Assembly (NCBI RefSeq): GCF_036388275.1
Contig: NZ_DASVSF010000076.1
Span: 68,324 to 132,323 of the forward strand
Length of the DNA stretch: 64,000 bases
Source: Longimicrobium sp.
Lineage (GTDB): Bacteria; Gemmatimonadota; Gemmatimonadetes; Longimicrobiales; Longimicrobiaceae
Reading direction: 5' to 3'
In this document: piece after piece, positions 49,620-56,794 of the stretch
Layout: each line of letters starts with the position of its first letter
Numbering within the stretch: position 1 is the first letter of the stretch
The notes under the pieces: generated by a model
The model's input: only the letters and a program-made list of their open reading frames with translations
The model's database searches: none
Told to the model about the DNA's origin: nothing
Program-made: the position numbers and the translations under genes

Positions 49620-50162
49620 ATGCCCGTTCCGACCGTGCTTCATCCCGCGCATTCGCCCGCGGGTGGCCTTTCCGGCTGGTTCGATCTGTCGTGGGAGCTG
49701 TTCGGTGAGCTGTGCCGCGCCCTGGCGGTGCGGGTGGCGCAGGACTTCCAGCCGGAGCTGGTGATCGGCCTCGCGACTGCCGGGGTGGTGCCCGCGGCCA
49801 CGGTGGCGACGATGCTGCAGTGCGATTTCGAGGCGATGAAGGTCACCCGCCGCGAGCATGGGCGCGTGGCCCACGCCTATCCGCGCGTACTGTCGCCCAC
49901 CCCCGTGAGCGCCCGCGGCCGCCGCGTGCTGATCGTGGACGAGATCAGCACCAGCGGCGACACGCTGCGCCTGGCGCTGGCCGCGGTGCGCGAGGTGGGA
50001 CCGGCGGCGGTGCGGACGGCCACCAGCTTCGTGCGCCCCGGCGGCTACCGCCCGGATTTCCACGCGCTGGAAACCGGCTCGCTGATCGTGTTTCCCTGGG
50101 ATCAGCAGGTGATCGAGGGCGGCGGACTGGTGCCCGGCGCCATGTACACCCCCCAGGCCTGA
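49620..50162 (+). CDS. Phosphoribosyltransferase domain protein
   Basis: A 180-residue type I phosphoribosyltransferase. The PRPP-binding signature RVLIVDEISTSGDTLRLAL is near residues 102-120 and the PPi loop LATAGVVPAATVA near 52-64. The substrate base cannot be told from the sequence; related proteins act on xanthine, guanine or adenine, or are regulators. The HTH or KH parts of PyrR/PurR are absent. ATG 49620 follows TTTCC and has no strong ribosome site. Confidence 0.85.
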   Translation: MPVPTVLHPAHSPAGGLSGWFDLSWELFGELCRALAVRVAQDFQPELVIGLATAGVVPAATVATMLQCDFEAMKVTRREHGRVAHAYPRVLSPTPVSARGRRVLIVDEISTSGDTLRLALAAVREVGPAAVRTATSFVRPGGYRPDFHALETGSLIVFPWDQQVIEGGGLVPGAMYTPQA

Positions 50163-50616
50163 CCCGCTACACCGCGGCCGACTGCGGCACTGCCATCTGT
50201 CATCCAGAGGCCCAACCGCACCACCCTCACCCGCACGCCGCGGCTCGCGCGCCGAAGGATCTTGCTCGGGGCACTACTGAGCCTCGGCGCGGCAGCGACA
50301 CGAATCTCCGAGTCGCGGAAGCTCCCGCACCGGGTCGGTGCAAGACCGGGGTAACGCTCCGTCTCCGGCACGGGCGACTGAAGTCGCTGCAACGACCACA
50401 CGAAGTCCGCCTTCGCGGACTGGCTTGCTTGGGTGTGGGTCGAAGCCCGGCGGGCGCCCGGAAGTGGTGCAGTTCTCCCCTTCTCCCGCTTGCGGGAGAG
50501 GGGGCCGGGGGGAGAGGGCAGCCGGGGCCCGCACGGCCCTCTCCGAAGCGCTCCGACCTGCCTTTTGGGAGCGCCCGCGGCCCCAGTCGGGGCTCTCCGC
50601 TGGTCCAGCCGGGGGT
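50163..50616. other. Repeat-rich intergenic stretch
   Basis: 454 bases without a supported gene. Contains unit E (50401-50422) and unit D (50467-50519), the same pair as at 45.1-45.3 kb and 59.7 kb. The words CTGTCATCCAGAGGCCC and CGAAGGATCTTG near 50199 and 50254 match words common in other intergenic stretches here. Confidence 0.6.
50378..50520. repeat. Composite dispersed repeat (E plus D units), copy 2
   Basis: Unit E palindrome CGAAGTCCGCCTTCGCGGAC (50401-50420) and unit D hairpin (TCTCCCGCTTGCGGGAGA core, 50467-50519), preceded by the words ACTGAAGTCGCTGCAACGAC. This ordering repeats at 45.1 kb and inverted at 59.7 kb. Confidence 0.8.
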
Positions 50617-51084
50617 TCACCAGCCCTTGGCCGCCATCCGTTCGCGGCCGAGCGCCTCCAGGTTCTTCATCTCGTGCAGGAAGACGGGCCGGGCGAGCGG
50701 GGGCAGGAGCACCCGCTCCATCCATCCACGCACCCCGCCACGGGTCCACCTCGTCTCGATCGTCACCCGGCAGCCCTTCCCGCCATCCACCGGGTCTACC
50801 GTGAACGTCGTCACCAGGTCGGAATCCAGGTCGCTCTCCACCAGCACCCGGCCGGGCTGCGGCTCCGTGGCCCGCATGCGAAGCGTCTGCATGCCCGTGG
50901 CCTGGCGCGTCTGCACGCGGAACACGGTGCCGGCCCCGGTGCCGCCGCTCTCCACGGTCAACTCGCCGAAGTGCGGGCGGGGAAGGATGCTCGGGTGCCC
51001 CTCGCGGTAGTCGATCAGGATGCCGTACGCCACCTGCGGGGGCACCGAAAGCGTGGCGGTGGCGGCGATGACGATGGTGTGCAT
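50617..51084 (-). CDS. SRPBCC (polyketide cyclase/START-like) family protein
   Basis: A 155-residue helix-grip protein. The pattern TATLSVPPQVAYGILIDYREGHPSILPRPHF at the N-terminus, the strand set TVESGGTGAGTVFRV, and the C-terminal helix LPPLARPVFLHEMKNLEALGRERMA mark the SRPBCC fold, which has a deep ligand cavity. Ligand unknown. It follows the zinc-ribbon membrane gene by 13 bases. Confidence 0.85.
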   Translation of the reverse strand: MHTIVIAATATLSVPPQVAYGILIDYREGHPSILPRPHFGELTVESGGTGAGTVFRVQTRQATGMQTLRMRATEPQPGRVLVESDLDSDLVTTFTVDPVDGGKGCRVTIETRWTRGGVRGWMERVLLPPLARPVFLHEMKNLEALGRERMAAKGW

Positions 51085-51097
51085 GTGCGGCAGATGG

Positions 51098-51817
51098 TCA
51101 GCGGCGCATTTCGGAGGTGACGCGCCGGTCGGTGATCCCCAGCTTCTGCTCGACCTGGGTTTCGATGAACAGCGCCTGGTCTCGGTCCGTGAGGCCAGAT
51201 ACCAGCGTGATCTTGCGGCGGCTCTCCTTGCCCACCGCCTGCACGGAGTAGCGGATGGTGGTGCCGCCGTTGCGGCTGTGCGTTACGTGCTCCTGGCAGT
51301 ACAGCTGCTCCAGGGCGTCGGCCGGCAGCTCGCGGTTCCCGGTCCACGGAATGGGCCCATGGCGCACGCTCAGGTGCCCGCGCTCCACCGTGATGGTGGT
51401 GCGGTTCAGGAACCCCGCGAGGGTCGCGTACGCCAACCCGATGCCCGCGGCCACGTGAAGCAGGGGAAAGAGCTGAAAGATCAGTGGTCCGTCGATGGCC
51501 ATCGCATACCAGATGACCAGGAACCCGATCCAGAATATGGAAAACACCGCCAGGAAGATGTACACCGGGCTGAACCAGCGCAGCACCAGCCGCAGCTCGC
51601 GCGCGTTGCTCTGCACCTGGATGCCGTTCGGCAGCGGCATCTCGATGGGCGCGGGCCGGTCCGGCGCACCGGGGGCACCGAGGGATGGGGCCCGACCGCG
51701 CAGGTCCAGCAGGGCATCGCAGGTGGGGCAGCGGGCCGCCATCTGGGCGAGGTTCATGTCCTCGCCGCGGATGTGGGTGCCGCACGATGGGCAGAGTACC
51801 TGGGTGTGAGTGGGCAT
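51098..51817 (-). CDS. Membrane protein with N-terminal zinc ribbon
   Basis: A 239-residue protein. Residues 8-35 form a zinc ribbon (CPSCGTH and CPTCDAL, two CxxC pairs 22 residues apart). Two membrane helices (VYIFLAVFSIFWIGFLVIWYA and PLLHVAAGIGLAYATLAGFL, about 90-140) are followed by a beta-rich cytosolic domain with LSVRHGPIPWTGNRELPADALEQLYCQEH. The latter resembles bacterial PH-like (YdbS/DUF304-type) domains. The N-terminal ribbon could sense metal or bind nucleic acid. The G11 tract lies 13 bases upstream of its start on the plus strand. Confidence 0.7.
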   Translation of the reverse strand: MPTHTQVLCPSCGTHIRGEDMNLAQMAARCPTCDALLDLRGRAPSLGAPGAPDRPAPIEMPLPNGIQVQSNARELRLVLRWFSPVYIFLAVFSIFWIGFLVIWYAMAIDGPLIFQLFPLLHVAAGIGLAYATLAGFLNRTTITVERGHLSVRHGPIPWTGNRELPADALEQLYCQEHVTHSRNGGTTIRYSVQAVGKESRRKITLVSGLTDRDQALFIETQVEQKLGITDRRVTSEMRR

Positions 51818-51830
51818 GGCGGTCGGGCGC

Positions 51831-51841
51831 GGGGGGGGGGG
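51831..51841. repeat. G11 homopolymer tract
   Basis: Eleven G bases in a row, 14 bases upstream of the zinc-ribbon membrane-protein start. Slippage in such a run could change promoter spacing and give on/off switching, or it may be a sequencing artefact. Confidence 0.55.
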
Positions 51842-51897
51842 CGGGAGCGTGGAAGCTCCAAAGTCTGCCCGGAGCGCCCGCCGCACAAGAGAAACGT

Positions 51898-52731
51898 TCA
51901 GGCCGCGACGCGAAACACCTCCGGCTGGGTGCCGTCCACGTCGGTGAAGCCGTACATGCGCGCCAGCGCCCCGACGGCCAGCACCTGCCCCGACCAGCGC
52001 ATCACCTGCTCGTCTTCGACCAGCGCGGCGACGGCGCGGCCCAGGTACGCGGGCGTTTCGGTAGCGGACAGGTCGAACCCGCCGCGCTGGTGCGCCGCCA
52101 TGACGCGCTCCGTGCGCATCCATCCGGGTGCCAGGGCCACCGCGGCCACGCCGTGCTCCCGCAGCTCCGCCGCCATCCCGAACGCCATCCGCACCAGCGC
52201 GGCCTTGGCCAAGTCGTAGTACAGGTGCCCCAGGTACCCGCCCTCCAGCCACGCGATGGTGTTCACGATCAGCCCGCGCCCCGCCGCGGCCATCATCGGT
52301 GCCGCGAGGCTGCTGGCGACCAGCGCGCCGCGTACGCCGGTGGTGAACATGCTGTCCCAGTACGTGGCGGAAAGGGTCCAGAACGGGTCCATCGGCAGCC
52401 CGGCGGCATGCCCCTCGTAGCCGCTCCACGCGTTGTTCACCAGCAGGTCCACGCGTCCCCGCTCGCCAGCGACGCGCGCGAACAGCGCCTGAACGTCGGC
52501 ATCGACGGAATGGTCGCAGCGCACCGCGATCCCCTGCCCGCCCAGCGCCGTCACTTCGTCCGCGGTGTCGTCGATGGTTCCCGGCATGCCGTCCGGCGCC
52601 GCGCTCCCACGCGTGGTGCGGCCGGTGACGTAAACGGTCGCGCCGCGCTCGCCCAGCGTATGGGCGATAGCACGTCCGGCCCCGCGGCTGGCACCCGTGA
52701 CGACGGCAACCTTGCCTCGCAGCGTCTTCAT
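51898..52731 (-). CDS. Short-chain dehydrogenase/reductase
   Basis: A 277-residue SDR. Cofactor motif VVTGASRGAGRAIAHTL near residues 10-26 (TGxxxGxG), NNAWSGYEGH in place of NNAG, and the active-site YYDLAKAALVRMAF near 168-180. TGRTTRGSAAPDGMPGTIDDTAD is an insert after strand 2 that suggests NADPH preference. AGGAG is spaced eight bases from ATG 52731. It is divergent from a TetR-type gene across a shared palindromic region, so it is the likely target of that repressor. Confidence 0.9.
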   Translation of the reverse strand: MKTLRGKVAVVTGASRGAGRAIAHTLGERGATVYVTGRTTRGSAAPDGMPGTIDDTADEVTALGGQGIAVRCDHSVDADVQALFARVAGERGRVDLLVNNAWSGYEGHAAGLPMDPFWTLSATYWDSMFTTGVRGALVASSLAAPMMAAAGRGLIVNTIAWLEGGYLGHLYYDLAKAALVRMAFGMAAELREHGVAAVALAPGWMRTERVMAAHQRGGFDLSATETPAYLGRAVAALVEDEQVMRWSGQVLAVGALARMYGFTDVDGTQPEVFRVAA

Positions 52732-52782
52732 GTGCAATCTCCTGAATCGTCGTTCTCTTTCAGGCGGCACCCCGGCCGCGCT

Positions 52783-52805
52783 GAATATATGAACGTATAT
52801 TCATA
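52783..52805. promoter_or_regulatory. TetR-type operator in the divergent SDR/TetR promoter region
   Basis: GAATATA (52783-52789) and TATATTC (52796-52802) form a 7-base-arm dyad with a six-base centre; TATGAA / TTCATA (52788-52805) forms an overlapping one. The AT-rich block is unusual here and sits 11 bases before the TetR ATG. It is the natural operator for the divergent SDR gene. Confidence 0.7.
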
Positions 52806-52816
52806 ATCTGTCAACC

Positions 52817-53404
52817 ATGCCGCGACCGAGAACGACCTCCAATCCCGAGATCCTGGACGCGGTGATCCGCGTGGTGTCGCGCGTGGGGCCGGCCCGGCTC
52901 ACGCTGGCGGACGTGGCGGCAGAGGCGGGGCTCGCCGCGCCCACGCTTCTGCAGCGATTTGGCAGCAAACGGGGGCTGTTGCTGGAGGTGGCGCGGCAGG
53001 GGGCGGAGCAGCTTTCGGAGCAGTTCGACCAGGCGCGGCAGGCGCAGGCATCGCCGCTGGAGGCGCTGCTGCACGCGCTGGCGGCCCCGGCCGACGTGCT
53101 CCGCACGCCGGAGGAGGTGTCGAACCATCTGGCGTTCCTGCAGATGGACATGGGCGACCCGGAGTTCCACGCCTTCGCGCTCGAGCACGCGGTGGCCGTG
53201 CGCGAAGAGATCGCCGCGCTTCTGCACGAGGCGATCGCCGCCGGTGAGCTGTCCGGCTGCGACGCCGAAAACCTCGCCCGCACGGTGCAGACGGCCTACA
53301 ACGGCGCGCTGGTCACCTGGGCCATCTTTCGCGAGGGACCGCTGAACGTGTGGATTCGGGGCGAGGTGGACGAAGTTCTCGCGCCGTATGCCAGGGTGGG
53401 GTGA
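52817..53404 (+). CDS. TetR/AcrR family transcriptional repressor
   Basis: A 195-residue regulator. The N-terminal helix-turn-helix is RLTLADVAAEAGLAAPTLLQRFGSKRGLLLEVAR (about 28-60). The rest is an all-helical ligand-binding and dimer domain (EVSNHLAFLQMDMGDPEFHAFALEHAVAVREEIAALL, ENLARTVQTAYNGALVTWAIFREG). It faces the SDR gene across AT-rich dyads and is likely to repress both until a ligand binds. Confidence 0.92.
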   Translation: MPRPRTTSNPEILDAVIRVVSRVGPARLTLADVAAEAGLAAPTLLQRFGSKRGLLLEVARQGAEQLSEQFDQARQAQASPLEALLHALAAPADVLRTPEEVSNHLAFLQMDMGDPEFHAFALEHAVAVREEIAALLHEAIAAGELSGCDAENLARTVQTAYNGALVTWAIFREGPLNVWIRGEVDEVLAPYARVG

Positions 53405-53795
53405 GCTGGCGATCCTTCACCTGCACGCGCGCCGCACCTTCCGAAGCGCGCCGGGCTGGCTCCCTTCCCCCGCGGCAGTTTGCGGGGGAAGGGCTGGGGA
53501 TGGGGGGCGGCCTGGGCCTGCGCCAACGCTGGTCGAAGCCCATCCGACCCTGAAGTGTACCCCCTCTCCCACGCTGTTTGTGGGAGAGGGTGGCACGCGT
53601 GTCAGCGCGGCCGGGTGAGGGCCCCACGGCAGCCGAGGCCCACGCGTCCGTGACCGCTGCCGCGCCCGGCTTGTACGTGTCCGCGGCTAGATCCTTCGGC
53701 CCGCGACGGGTGTGCTACGGGCGGGTTCGGTGCGCCTGGGCCTCAGGATGACACGCCTCGGTGCACCACGCGTGCACCCTTGGCGCCTATCGGGA
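53405..53795. other. Repeat-filled intergenic stretch
   Basis: 391 bases without a supported gene. It holds unit A (53456-53510), unit C (53549-53593) and the words GGGTGAGGGCCCCACGGCAG (53613-53632), which also follow unit C at 25985-26077. The CTGGGCCTCAGGATGACA word is at 53737-53754. Confidence 0.7.
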
Positions 53796-54353
53796 CTACC
53801 GGTCCGCCGGGTCGGCGGAGCCGTGCAGGCCCACGGGCGGACCCAGGATCTCGGCCATCAGTACGGCGCGGCGCAGCATGGCGGGATCGCGCATGTCGTC
53901 CATCAACCCGCGCTGCGCGTGGTGCGCCGGCGCCTTGCGGTCTACGTACCGCTGGTGGAAGCGCTCGTGCTCCACCGTCCAGTCCACCTCGTGCTCCAGC
54001 GATTCCGCCCGCGCCGGCAGCGGGCGCGCCTCGGTGGTCGTCAGCACCACCTCGCGCGAGTCCAGCGGCTCCATCGAGTGCACCTCCGCCTGCGCCTCGC
54101 GGTACAGCTGCAGCTCCGTGTCGTCCGCCAGCTCGTCGGCATCGAACTCCGACGTGCTTTCCTCGAACACCGCGAACCGCCCGGCCGCAGGCACCACGGC
54201 CGCCGGGGCAGCGATGTGCCGCACGTGTTCGGGGGGCACGACGCCCGTCTGGAACACGGCGGGCGGGGGCACCTGCTTGCCCGCCCGCTTGGCCGCTCCC
54301 GCGATGCCGCTGACGATCCACCCGATCACCAGCAGCGTGATGATGAGCTCCAT
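53796..54353 (-). CDS. Membrane-anchored protein next to floA
   Basis: A 185-residue protein with an N-terminal membrane helix (IITLLVIGWIVSGIAG, about 3-18) and a long acidic region (EESTSEFDADELADDTELQLYREAQAEVHSMEPLDSRE) ending with a helical segment (DDMRDPAMLRRAVLMAEILGPP). It starts three bases after the floA stop, on the same strand. In B. subtilis the floA (yqfA) operon also includes a small membrane-linked gene (yqfB). The similarity is by position only. I see no catalytic motif. Confidence 0.7.
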   Translation of the reverse strand: MELIITLLVIGWIVSGIAGAAKRAGKQVPPPAVFQTGVVPPEHVRHIAAPAAVVPAAGRFAVFEESTSEFDADELADDTELQLYREAQAEVHSMEPLDSREVVLTTTEARPLPARAESLEHEVDWTVEHERFHQRYVDRKAPAHHAQRGLMDDMRDPAMLRRAVLMAEILGPPVGLHGSADPADR

Positions 54354-54356
54354 CGG

Positions 54357-55352
54357 TCAGCTGTCCTTGGGGCCTTCGGGGGCCGCGGCGCCCGGGCCGG
54401 CCAGCGCGCGCCGCATGGACGTGTCGCTCTGCACGTTCTGGTACCGCGCGTAGTCCATCACCCCCAGGTGGCCGCGGCGGAACGCCTCGGCAATGGCCAG
54501 GGGCACCTGCGCCTCGGCCTCGACCACGCGGGCGCGGGCTTCCTCCACCCGGGCGCGGTTCTCCTGCTCCAGCGCCACGGCCATCGCGCGGCGCTCCTCG
54601 GCGCGGGCCTGGGCCACGCGCTTGTCGGCCTCGGCCTGGTCCGTCTGCAGCTCGGCGCCGATGTTCTTGCCCACGTCCACGTCGGCGATGTCGATGGACA
54701 GGATCTCGAACGCCGTCCCCGCATCCAGCCCCTTGCTCAGCACCGTCTTGCTGATGTTGTCGGGGTTCTCCAGCACGGCCGCGTGGCTGGCCGCCGAGCC
54801 GATGGTGCTGACGATGCCCTCGCCCACGCGCGCCAGGATGGTTTCTTCGCCCGCGCCGCCCACCAGCCGGTTGATGTTGGCGCGCACCGTCACCCGGGCG
54901 ATGGCGATCAGCTGGATGCCGTCCTTGGCCATGGCCGCCACGCGCGGCGTGCTGATGACCTTGGGGTTCACCGAGGTCTGCACCGCGTCCAGCACGTCGC
55001 GCCCGGCCAGGTCGATGGCGGCGGCCTGGTTGAAGGCCAGGGCGATGTTGGCCTTGTCGGCCGCGATCAGCGCCTGCACCACCCGCTCGACGTTGCCGCC
55101 GGCCAGGTAGTGCCCCTCGAGCTCGTCGGCGTCCAGCGGCAGCCCCGCCTTGCGGGCGGTGATCAGCGGGTTGACGATGCGGCTGGGGCTCACGCGGCGG
55201 AACCGCATTCCCACCAGCTTGCTGAAGGGCACGTACACCCCCGACGTCCACGCCTGCACCCACAGGCCCACGGGGATCAGCTGGAAGAGCACCACCAGCA
55301 GGATGAAGCCGAAGAAGAGCAGAACGAGCAGACTGCCAGCCGCGAATTCCAT
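54357..55352 (-). CDS. floA: Flotillin-like protein FloA
   Basis: A 331-residue bacterial flotillin. The N-terminus has two hydrophobic membrane segments (LLVLLFFGFILLVVLFQLIPVGLWVQ). The SPFH-like domain includes GVYVPFSKLVGMRFRRVSPSRIVNPLI, ISTPRVAAMAKDGIQLIAIARVTVRANI and VGGAGEETILARVGEGIVSTIGSA. The C-terminal coiled-coil with alanine-glutamate repeats (AQARAEERRAMAVALEQENRARVEEARARVVEAEAQVP) is diagnostic. FloA makes membrane microdomains with NfeD partners, and an NfeD gene lies upstream in the same direction. Confidence 0.96.
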   Translation of the reverse strand: MEFAAGSLLVLLFFGFILLVVLFQLIPVGLWVQAWTSGVYVPFSKLVGMRFRRVSPSRIVNPLITARKAGLPLDADELEGHYLAGGNVERVVQALIAADKANIALAFNQAAAIDLAGRDVLDAVQTSVNPKVISTPRVAAMAKDGIQLIAIARVTVRANINRLVGGAGEETILARVGEGIVSTIGSAASHAAVLENPDNISKTVLSKGLDAGTAFEILSIDIADVDVGKNIGAELQTDQAEADKRVAQARAEERRAMAVALEQENRARVEEARARVVEAEAQVPLAIAEAFRRGHLGVMDYARYQNVQSDTSMRRALAGPGAAAPEGPKDS

Positions 55353-55483
55353 TGCAGCGTATCCTGTGGAGCGGTGAGCCCCGCCCGGCGGGCGGGAAGC
55401 GAGCGCGGCCGCGAAATCGGCCGGCGAAGATCATGTACGAGGTTGGGACGAAAGAAGTTGCGAGCTGCTGCTGGCTCAGCCGC

Positions 55484-56101
55484 TCAGCCCTCCGCTTCGG
55501 GGGCCTTGGGAAGGGCCAGCGGCTGCACGACGTGGCGATAGCCCTCGGCGCGCAGCACGCGGACGGGCGTGCCGGCGTCGATCCATCCGCCGTCGCTCAC
55601 CACGTCCAGCCGCTCGCCGGCGACCTCCGCCGTCCCCGCGGGGCGAAGGTTGGTGATCGCCACGCCCTGCAGCCCCTCCAGCTCCGGCCGCGGCACGGCC
55701 GCCAGGTAGCCGCCCTCCCGGTCCAGCGTTCCCCCGAACAGCGCCTTGTATCCGCCGCGGCGGCTGGCGACGATGGCCCAGGCGGCTACGCCCAGCAGCG
55801 TGAGCGCCGAGACCACGGCGAAACCGGCGAGCGCCGCGTCGCCCGCGCCCGGCGTGGGTCCGCCCAGCACGATCGCCACCCCCGCGATCATCGCCAGCAC
55901 TCCCAGGATCCCCGCCACGCCGAACCCGGGGAGCACGAACAACTCCACGAGCAGCAGGACGATGCCGGCCATCAGGATGAGCAGCGGCTCCCAGCCGGCG
56001 ATGCCCAGCGGCATCGTGGACGGGGGCAGCAGCGGCGCGGTGTGGGCCGTGGCGGGAGGCACCAGCGAGAGCAGCAGGGCGAACAGGGCGGTGCGGCGCA
56101 T
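55484..56101 (-). CDS. NfeD family membrane protein
   Basis: A 205-residue protein. A signal segment (LLLSLVPPATAHTAP) precedes four or so membrane helices (PLLILMAGIVLLLVELFVLPGFGVAGILGVLAMIAGVAIVL, and ALTLLGVAAWAIVASRR). The C-terminal OB-like domain contains GLQGVAITNLRPAGTAEVAGERLDVVSDGGWIDAGTPVRVL, the NfeD soluble-domain signature. The ClpP-like protease domain of long NfeD proteins is absent. It is upstream of floA (gap 131), the standard partnership for flotillin assembly. Confidence 0.94.
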   Translation of the reverse strand: MRRTALFALLLSLVPPATAHTAPLLPPSTMPLGIAGWEPLLILMAGIVLLLVELFVLPGFGVAGILGVLAMIAGVAIVLGGPTPGAGDAALAGFAVVSALTLLGVAAWAIVASRRGGYKALFGGTLDREGGYLAAVPRPELEGLQGVAITNLRPAGTAEVAGERLDVVSDGGWIDAGTPVRVLRAEGYRHVVQPLALPKAPEAEG

Positions 56102-56179
56102 GGGTCGGCGGTGGCGGGGGATGCGGGTGGACGCGTTCAGTCTACACTCTCCGCGCGCGCAATCCAACCCTGGCGCGCG

Positions 56180-56761
56180 CTACCGCTGATCGGGTGAGAT
56201 CCACTTTTCCGTGGCGGGGGGATGGAACGCGGCCATCCGCTCCAGCAGCGAGGCGGGGTCGTCCGCCTCCAGCACGATCCCGCGGTGCTGCGTGCGGACG
56301 AATCCCTCGGCGACCGCGTGGTCGAACATGGCGAGCAGCGGCGCGTAATAGCCGGCCACGTTCAGCAGGCCGCAGGGCTTGGGGTGAATGCCCAGCTGCG
56401 ACCAGGTGAGCACCTCGCAGAACTCCTCGAAGGTGCCGTAGCCGCCGGGCATGGCGATGAAGCCGTCGGAAAGGTCGGCCATCAGCGCCTTGCGTTCGTG
56501 CATGGAGCCCACGACGTGAAGCTCGGTCAGGGCGACGTGCCCCACTTCGCGCCGCATCAGCGCCTCGGGGATGACGCCGATGGCCTCGCCGCCGGCGGCC
56601 AGCACCGCGTCGGCCACCACGCCCATCAGCCCCACGCGCCCGCCGCCGTACACCAGCCCGATGCCGCGCTCGGCCAGCAGGGTGCCCATCGCGCGCGCCG
56701 CCTGGGCGTACTCCGGCCGCGCGCCCGCGCTGGAGCCGCAGAAAACACAGATTCGCTTCAC
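56180..56761 (-). CDS. LOG family protein (cytokinin-activating type nucleotide hydrolase)
   Basis: A 193-residue Rossmann-like protein. The CFCGSSAGARPEYAQAAR start and the key PGGYGTFEEFCEVLTWSQLGIH loop (PGGxGTxxE) are present, with LVYGGGRVGLMG and VMEALMRREVGH-like surroundings (VIPEALMRREVGHV). These proteins release ribose 5-phosphate from nucleoside monophosphates; in plants that makes cytokinins. In bacteria the physiological substrate is debated. It is 33 bases after the histidine kinase gene. Confidence 0.93.
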   Translation of the reverse strand: MKRICVFCGSSAGARPEYAQAARAMGTLLAERGIGLVYGGGRVGLMGVVADAVLAAGGEAIGVIPEALMRREVGHVALTELHVVGSMHERKALMADLSDGFIAMPGGYGTFEEFCEVLTWSQLGIHPKPCGLLNVAGYYAPLLAMFDHAVAEGFVRTQHRGIVLEADDPASLLERMAAFHPPATEKWISPDQR

Positions 56762-56794
56762 AGGGGGTCTCGTGTGGGTCGATGCGAACGGGGC

